DNA from: Lentisphaeria bacterium
Lineage (GTDB): Bacteria; Verrucomicrobiota; Lentisphaeria; Victivallales; Victivallaceae
DNA: 64,000 nucleotides
Direction: 5' to 3'
Assembly: GCA_017456285.1 (NCBI GenBank)
Contig: JAFTJQ010000032.1
Coordinates: forward strand, 22,447 to 86,446
This document shows positions 14,914 to 24,737 of the stretch, one piece after another. The notes below the pieces were generated by a model. It did not search any database. It saw only the letters and a list, made by a program, of their open reading frames with translations, and was not told the DNA's origin. Within the stretch, counting starts at the first letter, position 1, and each line of letters opens with the position of its first letter. Made by a program: the position numbers and the translations under genes.

Positions 14914-15918
14914 TTATATTTTTTTATTTTTTTTATGTACTTTTATGGTTTTGTCAGCGCGTTTGATAACTTCGTCTATGAGTTCAGGGTGATTGAGAAG
15001 TTTTGCTTCGCCGCCTTCGGCGAGGATGTAATTTACGATTTTGTATTCGGCGGCAGCGGGGATTGTGATAAAATAAAATTCGCCTTCTCTGCGTTCGTCA
15101 ACGATATCGAACTGTTCGCCGATAAATTTGTACGCTCCGACAGTGAGGCGCAGTTGAATATCTTTGACCATTGGGAAATCAAATATTTCACGACGATTGA
15201 CGGCTTCGATTATTTTTCGATCGGGAGTAAATTTGTCATTGCACAGATTAGCAGTTGCTATACGATGCAGAGCAAAAGTTCCGACAGATCGTTCGTTTTC
15301 AGGAATGTTTTTTCCGTTTTTGCTGCGACTGACGGCTTTGCTGTACCAATTCCCCTCATAAAATACCAGAGCGTGAGGCTCAATGACCCGTTCGGAAATT
15401 TTGCCCATGACCTGCTCATAGGTAATTTGCAGACATTGATGTTGTTGCCATGCGTGAAAAACAACAATAAATATTTCAGGAGAAATAACAACTTTTGAGC
15501 CGAGAGCGACCAGCGAAAGAAGCTGCGTATATTCGTCCATGCCTTTTTCATTGATCGAAAGCAGAGAATCAACTGCGGAGCGGATGTTATCTTTGACCGG
15601 CGGCGGCATAATATTTTCGGCAAGCCTCGCACCGAGTACCGCGGACTGCATCTCATTATCTTCGAGAAGCGGGATGTCAATACTCCAATCAGGAATGGTC
15701 AGATAGTACCCTTTATTGCTGTAATCGTACTCAATGGGAGCATTGTATTCGGATTTAAGAAACTCAATATCACGCAGAAAAGTCCGGCTGGAAAGTTTAC
15801 ATACTCCTGCAATATCCATCTTTTTCATTTCCGCAATAAAGCGTGGAAAATTTGGATAACGGTTTTCTTTCAGCATCGCAATGAGATGCTTGATTCTCCG
15901 GATATTGTATTTTTTCAT
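14914..15918 (-). CDS. WYL-domain transcriptional regulator
   Basis: The 334-aa protein has an N-terminal HTH-type region (residues 1-75: LSSRTFLRDIEFL, then the YDYSNKGYYL wing) and a WYL domain at about 150-240 (LQITYEQ, FYEGNWYSKAVS, FALHRI). A C-terminal WCX-like region (LRLTVG, then IVNYILAEGGEAKLL) follows. WYL regulators sense nucleic-acid ligands or damage and often control phage-defence operons. It lies 96 bases upstream of the FtsK-like operon in the same direction, with palindromes before both genes, so it probably regulates both. GAGG precedes the ATG. Confidence 0.88.
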   Translation of the reverse strand: MKKYNIRRIKHLIAMLKENRYPNFPRFIAEMKKMDIAGVCKLSSRTFLRDIEFLKSEYNAPIEYDYSNKGYYLTIPDWSIDIPLLEDNEMQSAVLGARLAENIMPPPVKDNIRSAVDSLLSINEKGMDEYTQLLSLVALGSKVVISPEIFIVVFHAWQQHQCLQITYEQVMGKISERVIEPHALVFYEGNWYSKAVSRSKNGKNIPENERSVGTFALHRIATANLCNDKFTPDRKIIEAVNRREIFDFPMVKDIQLRLTVGAYKFIGEQFDIVDERREGEFYFITIPAAAEYKIVNYILAEGGEAKLLNHPELIDEVIKRADKTIKVHKKNKKI

Positions 15919-15995
15919 TGAAACCTCAAAGTTACAACTGTGTTACTATAATATACATCCATAAATCTGATATGCAAATCGGCGTATGTAAAATA

Positions 15996-17042
15996 TTACT
16001 TTTTTACATACGCGGTTGCTCTGCCGGAACCCACTTTTTTGATCTCGCCATGGTCAAGCATCTCTTTCAGAGTCCGTTCAATCATGGAAATACTTATATC
16101 AGGACAGGTGTTGGCAATATCCAACTTGCTGATTTTGCCAATTTTCTGTTCAAATATCAATCGGATGCGATCGGTTTTGTTGAGTTTGCCGGTAACAATA
16201 TATTTAACTCTGTTTTCAAATTCACGATAAGATTTGAGAATGATGCCCAGCATATAACGCATAAAAGGCATATAATCATTCGTACCATCGTTCCAATTTG
16301 CACTGCTCTGCTGCAATGTTTCATAATAGGTTTCTTTGGATTGTTCAATGAGTTTTTCCAAACTGATATATTTCCCGACAATATAACCATTCTGATAAAG
16401 CAGCAGCAAAGTAAGCAAACGGCTCATGCGTCCATTGCCGTCATTGAACGGATGAATGCAGAGAAAATCAAAAATAAACAATATTGCAAGCATCAATGGA
16501 TCACAAACACCAATAGCAAGAGCGTTTTTGTAAGCATTGCAGAGTTCTTCCATTGCCTGTGGTGTTTCAAACGCAGTTATCGGAGTAAAACGGATATGCT
16601 GCTTGCCTTCTGAATCCGTTTCTGCAATCAGATTATCGCTGTTTTTCCAATGTCCTCCAATGCCGGGAGCTTGAAAGGAATACAAATCACGATGCAGCTG
16701 CAAAATTGAGTTTGGTGTCAGCGGAATATACTCATAACTTTCATGGATCGTTGCCAGAACATCCCGATATCCGGCAATCTCTTTTTCATTACGGTTCACA
16801 GGTTGGGATTTCTGCATTACCAGCTCTTTTAATCGGGCATCAGAAGTAAAAATTCCTTCAATACGGTTTGAAGCATCGGTGCTTTGAATGATTGCAACTT
16901 CAAGCAGCGTTTTCAAAATATCCTTTTGGGCAGTAATGTACAAATCCTGTTTTCCGCGATATTCGTGAATAGAGGATAAAAGGTTGCTGATTTCCGGAGT
17001 AAGCAATGTTCCCGGAAATACCGAATAATCAAATTTTCTCAT
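15996..17042 (-). CDS. Fic family protein (class II, self-inhibited)
   Basis: It is a predicted AMP-transferase of the Fic/DOC fold that modifies protein hydroxyl groups. The catalytic motif is complete: HPFNDGNGRMSR near residue 200, with the flap region HIRFTP upstream. The inhibitory motif (S/T)xxxE(G/N) appears as SNRIEG near residue 61, N-terminal to the Fic core, which makes it class II. A C-terminal winged-helix segment (ISMIERTLKEMLDHGEI) may bind DNA. It lies 77 bases before the WYL gene in the same orientation, at the far end of the island. Confidence 0.92.
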   Translation of the reverse strand: MRKFDYSVFPGTLLTPEISNLLSSIHEYRGKQDLYITAQKDILKTLLEVAIIQSTDASNRIEGIFTSDARLKELVMQKSQPVNRNEKEIAGYRDVLATIHESYEYIPLTPNSILQLHRDLYSFQAPGIGGHWKNSDNLIAETDSEGKQHIRFTPITAFETPQAMEELCNAYKNALAIGVCDPLMLAILFIFDFLCIHPFNDGNGRMSRLLTLLLLYQNGYIVGKYISLEKLIEQSKETYYETLQQSSANWNDGTNDYMPFMRYMLGIILKSYREFENRVKYIVTGKLNKTDRIRLIFEQKIGKISKLDIANTCPDISISMIERTLKEMLDHGEIKKVGSGRATAYVKK

Positions 17043-17349
17043 AAATCCAGCTCCGCTATTTTATCTTATCTGCCCATAATATAATACTATTCTGCATAAT
17101 TTCAAGTGTATTTTGTGCAGATAATTCTAAAATTAGGCAAATAAGTCATAATATCGCAGTAAATACTGCATAGAGTATTGATAAAATCAACTGCATATAT
17201 TTTGAGCGAAAAGGGCGGCTGGAAGAAGTTTTGCAGTTGATTTTATTTGCGTAAAAGTGCTTGTGTCAAAGGGATTTGCAACTTTTCTGCTTCTTCTGAT
17301 TTTTCTCTGTGGAAAATGATTTAGCCACGCCCGAACAAAATTGTAACTT
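17043..17349. other. Intergenic stretch with a long inverted repeat
   Basis: No coding frame is supported in these 307 bases. The notable element is a perfect 15-bp inverted repeat, ATAAAATCAACTGCA (17181-17195) and its complement (17232-17246), around a 36-base interior. It could be a cruciform or large-loop terminator, or mark the end of the island that starts near 11480. Confidence 0.55.
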
Positions 17350-19032
17350 TTATTTTATTAAAATTTCCACTTTGTCAAAACATTGTCCATCAGAAGAAAA
17401 ACTTGATAAAATCATTTTATTTTTTTTAACATCAACTCTCAATACCGAACAATCTGACGGTTGATTTTTCCCCGGACCTGCAACGGTAAGTGTCGGGAAA
17501 AGATAATTTTTCCCTCCCAATGAACTTTTTATTTCACTTTTATCCCAATAATAAATTTGATCGCTCAATGGGGTACTCCTTGAATAAATATGGGTATGTC
17601 CGGCAAGGTACAAATCCAATTTAGACTTGGGGCTTATTCCCCTAAAATACTCATCGACCAAAAATCTCGCAGCTTTATCCACTCCGCCGCCATCTCTTGA
17701 ATACAATGCCCCATGAGCAAAGATAATTCGCCTTTTTGCCTCTCTCCATTTAGGCGATAACAGCATGCCGGCAATATCTTTTTTTTCTTTATCTAAAAAA
17801 TCTTTTGCAAGTAAATAATTATCTCTCTCCGTATCAGGATACTCGCTGAATGTATCCAATTTCAGAAATGCACAATCACCATAGCGGAAAACTCCATACA
17901 ACTCTCCGAAAAGTTCTCGGAATTTTTCGGGATTATTACCCATAAGTTCGTGGTTGCCGCGTACCGCCGCCAAAGGTATTCGATGTCCGTAAGTTTCAGC
18001 AAATTCCTGTAGAATCCCTCCTAATAAATTCGGGTGAGAAAAACTATTTCCTATATCGCCTCCCCACAACAAAAAATCACAACTTTTCAAATCAGCGGCA
18101 TTTGCCAGCTCCTGAAATTTCTGCTTCATCAATTCCGGCTCAAACTGCAAATCTGCCATAAATACAAAACTGAACTCATTTTGATTGGCTGACGGCATTG
18201 TAAATGAATAAAATTTATCTTTCTCAGGATAGATCAAATTAGCAGATTCATCAGGATCAAGTATTACAATTCGGTATTGATAAGTTTCTCCACCTTGTAA
18301 ATCATTTAATTTCACACAATGAAATTGACTCTTGCGAATAATTCCATCGCAGGCATCCCAGCAAATTTCGCTGTTTTCAGGATTATTTTTCCGCCGAAAC
18401 TCAACTCCTGCACCAACTTTGCCGCAAGAACTGAACCGAACCTCTATTTGCCCGGAATCAATATTAGTTAAGTACGGTCCTACTTCAATTTCCGGCAAGG
18501 CAATACCTTGAAAATCCACCTTGCCGCAAGCAAAATTCCAGGTGTAACTGCCACGTTTAACTTTAATTTTTAAAATATTTTTTCCCCTTTTTACCGGAAA
18601 TAAAAAAATATGATTTTGAGGGGAAAAGAAACCATCGCCATTGCCTTTCTCCCAAGTTGAATAATATATCTCTCCATTGCATTCAGCCTCAAAGAACCAA
18701 TCACATCCAATCCCAATTTGAGCAATGCCGTTGTCCGCGGCAAAAAACTCATTTATTACAGTTCCCTCGAATCCGAATTTACCTTTTTCGCCAATTAATT
18801 TATCTAAATCAAAAGGCTTATCATTACATAGTTCAAATTCCCGAACAATTTTTTTGTCAGGGATATTCAAAGTAAATTGCCATTTTTCAGCAAATTCAAT
18901 TTGAACAATATCAGCAGAATTAAGCTGTTTGATTACTGCGGCATTGTTTTCGATAAAATTTTTTTGATAGTTCGCAGCATTCAAATTAAATAAAACTCCT
19001 AAATAAATAACCCATAAAAACCTTTTTATCAT
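17350..19032 (-). CDS. Secreted calcineurin-like metallophosphoesterase
   Basis: The 560-aa protein starts with a signal peptide (MIKRFLWVIYLGVLFNLNA). An N-terminal beta-sandwich of about 150 residues follows (GCDWFFEAECNGEIYY, then KRGKNILKIKV), with a fibronectin-like segment near 190-265. The phosphoesterase domain has metal motifs FMADLQFEPE, LLWGGDIGNS, AVRGNHELMG, FAHGALYS and LAGHTHIYSR. This order fits purple-acid-phosphatase-like enzymes. The Asp-x-His of motif I is Asp-x-Gln (DLQ), a deviation. It is paralogous to the lipoprotein at 22983 and is the last gene of the locus. Confidence 0.88.
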   Translation of the reverse strand: MIKRFLWVIYLGVLFNLNAANYQKNFIENNAAVIKQLNSADIVQIEFAEKWQFTLNIPDKKIVREFELCNDKPFDLDKLIGEKGKFGFEGTVINEFFAADNGIAQIGIGCDWFFEAECNGEIYYSTWEKGNGDGFFSPQNHIFLFPVKRGKNILKIKVKRGSYTWNFACGKVDFQGIALPEIEVGPYLTNIDSGQIEVRFSSCGKVGAGVEFRRKNNPENSEICWDACDGIIRKSQFHCVKLNDLQGGETYQYRIVILDPDESANLIYPEKDKFYSFTMPSANQNEFSFVFMADLQFEPELMKQKFQELANAADLKSCDFLLWGGDIGNSFSHPNLLGGILQEFAETYGHRIPLAAVRGNHELMGNNPEKFRELFGELYGVFRYGDCAFLKLDTFSEYPDTERDNYLLAKDFLDKEKKDIAGMLLSPKWREAKRRIIFAHGALYSRDGGGVDKAARFLVDEYFRGISPKSKLDLYLAGHTHIYSRSTPLSDQIYYWDKSEIKSSLGGKNYLFPTLTVAGPGKNQPSDCSVLRVDVKKNKMILSSFSSDGQCFDKVEILIK

Positions 19033-19039
19033 ATTTTAA

Positions 19040-20704
19040 TTAATTCTCCATAATTGCTTGATTTATTCTTGACCGCACTTTGAGCAGCCAATCATTATCC
19101 TTCGGATAATTACTGCATTTTAACGGCGAAATCCCGCAGTGAAGAAGCTCTACAACTTTTTCCCGCCCAATTTTCTTTTCCAACAACTGCAATGCCCTCA
19201 AATCCTGCAAAGCCTCAGCAAAAATTTCATAATGCAATGAATCAACGGGGCCGTTATCTCCCGGATAAACCCGACAAACATCTCCGCCGGTAAATCCTTT
19301 CCCCGCCTCCGGGTCTTTGTATGGATCAAGATCATAATTCAGAGAATTTTGCGAAAACCAAAAATTATAGCTCCAATGCAAAAATCCTTCAATTTGATAG
19401 ATATACATCAAAATTCCGATAATTCTATTTCTGATTGACGGCATCCCGAATGCACAATTAGGCACTCCATTTTTGTAATTACAGCCACAATAATAGAGCC
19501 AACGCTGCGGCAAATTCTCATCAGTAAAATCATCAATAACCTCTACCGTGGGGATGGGAATTTCAATAACTCCTTGACGATATAACTCAACATGCGACAA
19601 AGCATCTATAAGCGGATAATTCTCAATTAATTGCCTCAGCAAATTACTTGCATAAGAATATTCTTGCAGCATTTTATCAGTCGGCTCATCAGAAATATGG
19701 AAAAACGTGTTTTCTTTATTCAAATCATATTTTTTGAATACTTGCAGTAATTGCGGCATCAAACTTTGTAAAAAATTACGGTATTCTGCCGAATTTGCCG
19801 CAGTATGCCAGCCGAAAATTTTCTCATTATTACCACTTGCCGTCTCTGCAACTATTTTCGGACAAGCCTTTGCCCCCCATTGAGTAAAGGCATGGGGCAT
19901 TTCAAAATACTTGAACCTGCACTTTTTTGCTAACTGAAGGTAGCGCTCCAATCTGCTGAAATCAAATTGGTATTCATTATTAAAATATTTTATTTGCAAT
20001 AATTGTGCTGTCGGTCTCTCCTCATTAATTGCCGTATCTAACGGCGCTGTCCATAATGGTGTCATGATCATATTTATTCCGTGAGCAACCATATTTTGGA
20101 AATAAACTTCAAGCAGTTTCCAATATTCCTCACTCCAAATATCAACATTATATTTAATTGCCAGACAATCATAATGAAACCAATTAGTGCAAATAAGCTG
20201 CTGTTCAGGAAGTTCAAAAGGCAAAACCTCTATAATAATTGAAGTGTAATGGTGCATTTCCGGAGGAAGCCAAATTTTCAAATCCTGCGGAGTGAAAATA
20301 TGAAATTTAATCTCATATTTTCCGGGACTCATATTTTGAGGAATATCAACACTGCACCAAAAAGAATGCCAATTTTTTGCAGAAATTCTCGTTCGGTTAT
20401 CCTGCATTTTTAATAATGGATCAGGATATAAGCCGGGCTCACTTGAAATTATGTATGGGTCGTCCGCAACTGCCGGATTGAAACTTGGTACTAATCCGAC
20501 TTCGCGAATTGCAAAAATATCTTGATCTGCCCACGGCAATTCATAGTCTATTTGAATATGAGTGATTTCCGACGCTTGACAAACTAATTGAAAAGCGATC
20601 TTTTCCCCTCTTGCCCCGCTAACTGTATAAATCTCTTTACAAGTCAAATTCTGACGACAGAAAACTTTCTCCAAACTGCTTACAAATTTACTTTGAAAAA
20701 ACAT
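19040..20704 (-). CDS. DUF4091 glycoside-hydrolase-like protein
   Basis: The 554-aa protein has an N-terminal beta domain (VSGARGEKIAFQLVCQ), then a TIM-barrel-like region (YFQNMVAHGINMIMTPLW, FFHISDEPTD). The C-terminal DUF4091 signature has NFWFSQ, then YPGDNGPVDSLHYEIFAEALQDLRAL. Proteins of this family are probable polysaccharide-active enzymes; the specificity is unknown. No signal peptide is visible, so it may act inside the cell on an imported product, which would fit the sodium/solute symporter encoded just upstream. The gap to the downstream phosphoesterase gene is 7 bases. Confidence 0.85.
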   Translation of the reverse strand: MFFQSKFVSSLEKVFCRQNLTCKEIYTVSGARGEKIAFQLVCQASEITHIQIDYELPWADQDIFAIREVGLVPSFNPAVADDPYIISSEPGLYPDPLLKMQDNRTRISAKNWHSFWCSVDIPQNMSPGKYEIKFHIFTPQDLKIWLPPEMHHYTSIIIEVLPFELPEQQLICTNWFHYDCLAIKYNVDIWSEEYWKLLEVYFQNMVAHGINMIMTPLWTAPLDTAINEERPTAQLLQIKYFNNEYQFDFSRLERYLQLAKKCRFKYFEMPHAFTQWGAKACPKIVAETASGNNEKIFGWHTAANSAEYRNFLQSLMPQLLQVFKKYDLNKENTFFHISDEPTDKMLQEYSYASNLLRQLIENYPLIDALSHVELYRQGVIEIPIPTVEVIDDFTDENLPQRWLYYCGCNYKNGVPNCAFGMPSIRNRIIGILMYIYQIEGFLHWSYNFWFSQNSLNYDLDPYKDPEAGKGFTGGDVCRVYPGDNGPVDSLHYEIFAEALQDLRALQLLEKKIGREKVVELLHCGISPLKCSNYPKDNDWLLKVRSRINQAIMEN

Positions 20705-20727
20705 ATTTTATTCCATACTATATTAGT

Positions 20728-22986
20728 TTACAAAACTTGTCCATTATCATTTTCATCACATTTTTCCTGATTTTTCAAATTGAAAAAAAGTTTTTTTAGA
20801 TCAATAATTCCTCCCCACATCAGCCAGACAGTAGAGACAACTCCAACAATCATCGGAATAATTAAAGCACTGATAAGAAATCTGATTGACCACCATTCCA
20901 AAGGCCACGGTGAGATAATATTCCAAAGTGCAATCAAAATAAATGCTATACCGAATTGATAGACAATCGAATAATAAAACATCGCATAAGCAATTATTTT
21001 ATCCCCTTTGGTATAGTCAGAATTAATACCAACGATATTTTGAAAAATATTACGCAATGACCAATTAATTTTTTCAGGAGCAAGCGAATATTTATCCTGA
21101 TATTTACCTCGATGAAGCAATTTATCCAGATCATAAGGTTTATATGTTATTAAACTTCCGATAACATAAGCCAATACTGCCATGAACATGGCAATAAAAT
21201 AAATTTCATAGGAGTTAATCGGAAATTTTACTGCATCAATTCTCCACTCCACCCATGGAGATAACGGCTTCGACACACTTTGTAAAAAATTATCCAATGG
21301 CTCAACCCAACCATATTTTTCCAAAAACGGATAGATGTGCTTTGCCCAATGACGCTGCATGAAAAATGCCGCTATCGATGTCCCGCTGCCGAATATTATT
21401 GCACCCCATGCCCCGATTAAATTCCCAAATCTGCTGTACAAACCGAACAAAACTATCGGACCCGCACCGCCAAGCCATAATGCTCCGACAATCGTTAAAA
21501 ACATAGCAATAAAATCCAATTGTGCCATAAAAAGTGATGCAACTATAAATATTACTCCAACTCCGAGCGTTACAATCCTCAACAGCATAATATGAGTTCT
21601 GCTGTCCAAATGCGTTTTAAATAATGGCAAAATCACATCTTGCATAATGGTTGTCGAAGCATTAAAAATTCTGCTGTCATCAGTTGAAATCAAAAGCATA
21701 ACCATCAAAAGCATAAATATCCCGACAAGTCCGATCGGCAGAATTTTCCCCATAAGTGTCGGCATCATCATTTGAGTGTATAATGAACGGTACTGTTGAA
21801 AATTATATCTTCCCTCCGGAGTGTCTCCCAAACTTTTCCGTACCGCATTGTGATATAAAGCATCTATATTATTATCATTTGATTGCGGTTTAGCAAAGTC
21901 CGATTCGGTAAGATTTTGAGAAACTTCTTTAATATTATCAAGAGCAGTTGTTAATTCTTTTTCATCCCTGAGCAAACTGCTTAAAATTTGTTTTGACATG
22001 CTTTCTCGAATTTCGGAACTGGTGATATTAAATTTATTAGCAGTTGCAAATTTATAATTATTCATGAAACTGATTGTCAACATGGAAATAACCAATATCA
22101 GAACCATTGAAAAACCATTCCTGAATGTTCCGATCACCCCTGCTATTTTCTGTTCATGCGGAGTCAAAGCACAACTGGTAGCATCATTCCCAATCCAGCT
22201 CCCGCGATTAATGATTGATGAAATCACCATTACCAAAACTGCCACCAAATTAAAATCATTCAGCTTTTTAATATCATAGGGATTCAAAAAACTTTCGCCC
22301 TCCACCCGGTTGCTTAAAACCGTCATTAAATCCCCGTTCCACGAAAATGCAACCAGTATATAGCCGGCGATCAAAATAAAAATCGGATAACACATCAAAC
22401 CTTGAACACAATCACTTATTAATAATGATATTCTTCCTCCCGGTAAAATAAAAATCAATGATAATGCTACACATAAAACAACTAAAATTGCATAACATGG
22501 CAAGTTTATTCCAAAAATCATAACAGAATGAGGCAACCCCAGAAAATAGATGAAAAAATTTGTTGTAATCGCCGGACCTACCGCATTAACCGCAATATCG
22601 GTTATCCCTCTTAACAACGCACAAAAAACCCGAAAAAATTTACTCCCGTAACGGAGTTCCAAAAACTGCCCGAATGATAAACACCTCGTCTCTCTCCAAC
22701 GGTAAACTATAAAACCCGTCAACCCCATAAAAATCCCTATCGGAGTAGCAATTTCCGCCCAAAACCAGACCGCCCAGCCGGTTTGATAAGTAATTTCACA
22801 ATTAGTGATAAGAAAAATTACTGATAATGCCGCACTCATATCGCCGACACTCAATAAATATCTGCCGGCCACTCTCCCCGCAGAGATAAAATTAACCACT
22901 GATTTTGCATACCGTTTGACATATACAGCCATGTACATTAGCAGAGCTAACGGTACAATTACAATTATCCAGTCTAATAGACTCAT
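20728..22986 (-). CDS. Sodium/solute symporter (SSS family)
   Basis: The 752-aa inner-membrane protein has the SSS fold: AGRVAGRYLLSVGDMSAALS in TM1-2, then about 13 further hydrophobic segments. EIRESMSKQILSSLL and DNIKEVSQNLTESD belong to a hydrophilic insert near residues 325-400 that is not typical of the family. LMVMLLISTDDSRIFNAS resembles the sodium-site region of TM8. SSS proteins import sugars, amino acids or other small solutes. Neighbouring hydrolases suggest a sugar or sugar-phosphate derivative. It overlaps the upstream lipoprotein gene by 4 bases (ATGA). Confidence 0.9.
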   Translation of the reverse strand: MSLLDWIIVIVPLALLMYMAVYVKRYAKSVVNFISAGRVAGRYLLSVGDMSAALSVIFLITNCEITYQTGWAVWFWAEIATPIGIFMGLTGFIVYRWRETRCLSFGQFLELRYGSKFFRVFCALLRGITDIAVNAVGPAITTNFFIYFLGLPHSVMIFGINLPCYAILVVLCVALSLIFILPGGRISLLISDCVQGLMCYPIFILIAGYILVAFSWNGDLMTVLSNRVEGESFLNPYDIKKLNDFNLVAVLVMVISSIINRGSWIGNDATSCALTPHEQKIAGVIGTFRNGFSMVLILVISMLTISFMNNYKFATANKFNITSSEIRESMSKQILSSLLRDEKELTTALDNIKEVSQNLTESDFAKPQSNDNNIDALYHNAVRKSLGDTPEGRYNFQQYRSLYTQMMMPTLMGKILPIGLVGIFMLLMVMLLISTDDSRIFNASTTIMQDVILPLFKTHLDSRTHIMLLRIVTLGVGVIFIVASLFMAQLDFIAMFLTIVGALWLGGAGPIVLFGLYSRFGNLIGAWGAIIFGSGTSIAAFFMQRHWAKHIYPFLEKYGWVEPLDNFLQSVSKPLSPWVEWRIDAVKFPINSYEIYFIAMFMAVLAYVIGSLITYKPYDLDKLLHRGKYQDKYSLAPEKINWSLRNIFQNIVGINSDYTKGDKIIAYAMFYYSIVYQFGIAFILIALWNIISPWPLEWWSIRFLISALIIPMIVGVVSTVWLMWGGIIDLKKLFFNLKNQEKCDENDNGQVL

Positions 22987-24737
22987 TTCTCAATTCCCCC
23001 CTCTGTAAATAATGGAATTTCTGTATAAATTTCTGTTATTTTTCCTGTTTTATCAATTTCAAAATGGTCAAAAATTTTACCATTAACATCCATTGCTTCA
23101 ACTGTTATTTTCCCATTGCTGAAGGAAAATAAGATTCCGCTTATATCCAATCCCTTGCCGGTATAAGGACCGTCATTTACAATATAAATTAATTTATTGG
23201 TTTTATCATTAAGCGGCAAAATACCCTCTCTGCAAAATGCCCTTTGAGCGTTACTTCCTTTTTGCACTGAACGGCAATATCTATGGGTGTGTCCTGCAAC
23301 ATAGAGATCAATTTGATTGTCAATATCCTCCCCCCATAAAATTCCATTGCAAATTTTATTTATAGTGTCAGTCATGCGGCTGGGAATAACGCCGGGGGCA
23401 TGAGATAAAACGACTCGAAATTCAGAATTTTGGAAATCAGTTTTTTTTACAACTTCACGCAGAAAATTCCGCTGTTCCTGAATCAAAGCATCATCATCCA
23501 AATAAGCATAAAAAGGGTGATATTTCACCTTGGAATAAGCGTGATCGCATCCACTGTCAAGCACGATAAAAAATACTTTGCCTGCTTGAAATGAATAGTA
23601 GTTTTTTCCATTTTTTCCGCCGAAAAAATCAACAAACTTCAATGCTTCATTACCCAAATATTCATGATTACCACGAACCATAATTAAGTTCGGAAGCAAC
23701 TCTCTCTCACTTTGCAGAATATCTAAAGTCGATGTGAGCAATTGCTCTTCCGCATTGCCGATAAAATTTGCAGTATCGCCGATGTGGACGAAAAAATCAC
23801 AATTATTTATCTCTGTGTTTTTCTTGAAATTATCCCAAGTTTTTTTCAAATCTTCTGAATCTATTTGAGTATCTCCGACCAGAAAAAGTTTATAATTATC
23901 TTTTTTATGTCCCAAGCTCCTGAATCGATAAATTTTTTGCGGATATTCAAAGTTAAAATGACGGTCAGGAGCCAAAACCGCCCGAAATTCATAAACAGTA
24001 TCTTCCAATAGATTATTTAACTCAAAAACATGTAAATTTGTATCAGTTCTAAGTAAGCCTGTTTTAGAATTTTTTAAGCGAATCCAACCGGCTTCACCCT
24101 CTTTGCGATATTCCAGAAATGCCGCCATCGCCTTATTAGTCATAAAATTAATAGTTGCACTTCCGATATCTGACTTGACAACCCATGGAATATGTGATAA
24201 AGCCACTTCATTTTGGACAATATTGCAGAAAATTCCCCACCCTTTAGAGCCGGAAAGAACTCGCAAAGCAAGCAGATTTTCGCCCTTTTTAACTTTTAGC
24301 GGAATTTTATAATTATTTTTTGCAACAGCGAATAAATTTCCCTGTGAGCAATTATAAATCAATTCCCCATTGAGATAAAGTTCAAAATACCAATCGGCAC
24401 CAATTCCTAAGTATATTAACTGCTCTTTCTCTGCATGGATTTGTGCCAGCATAATTCCTGCTTGACGATGGGTAATTTTATCCACTTTTGCCAATTTTGC
24501 AAAGTCAATAAAATTCCCGTCGTTTTTAATTTTTGCACTTTCGCATGGAAATTTATTACTTCCTTTGGATAAATCAAGTGCAGTTTTACTTGACAAATCT
24601 CCTTGCAGAAAAACTTGAAAGTCCGATGCCAGCGAAATTTTATCCGTTTCAATGTCGTGCTTGTCAAAATTTACACAACCACAGCAAAATAAAATTATAC
24701 TGCAAAAAATAATTATAAATCTACTGCTCATATTCAT
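22983..24737 (-). CDS. Metallophosphoesterase lipoprotein
   Basis: The 584-aa protein has a lipoprotein signal (SRFIIIFCSIILFCCGC, Cys near residue 21), then an N-terminal beta domain (GIGADWYFELYLNGELIY, KKGENLLALRV) and a fibronectin-like segment. The phosphoesterase core has FLVGDTQIDSE, VHIGDTANF, MVRGNHEYLG, VLSHAPGV and VAGHTHRYCR. It is a clear paralogue of the protein at 17350 and shares its domain order; here motif I is Asp-x-Gln (DTQ) as well. It is probably exposed on a membrane and acts on phosphorylated substrates before uptake by the adjacent symporter. Confidence 0.88.
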   Translation of the reverse strand: MNMSSRFIIIFCSIILFCCGCVNFDKHDIETDKISLASDFQVFLQGDLSSKTALDLSKGSNKFPCESAKIKNDGNFIDFAKLAKVDKITHRQAGIMLAQIHAEKEQLIYLGIGADWYFELYLNGELIYNCSQGNLFAVAKNNYKIPLKVKKGENLLALRVLSGSKGWGIFCNIVQNEVALSHIPWVVKSDIGSATINFMTNKAMAAFLEYRKEGEAGWIRLKNSKTGLLRTDTNLHVFELNNLLEDTVYEFRAVLAPDRHFNFEYPQKIYRFRSLGHKKDNYKLFLVGDTQIDSEDLKKTWDNFKKNTEINNCDFFVHIGDTANFIGNAEEQLLTSTLDILQSERELLPNLIMVRGNHEYLGNEALKFVDFFGGKNGKNYYSFQAGKVFFIVLDSGCDHAYSKVKYHPFYAYLDDDALIQEQRNFLREVVKKTDFQNSEFRVVLSHAPGVIPSRMTDTINKICNGILWGEDIDNQIDLYVAGHTHRYCRSVQKGSNAQRAFCREGILPLNDKTNKLIYIVNDGPYTGKGLDISGILFSFSNGKITVEAMDVNGKIFDHFEIDKTGKITEIYTEIPLFTEGGIEK

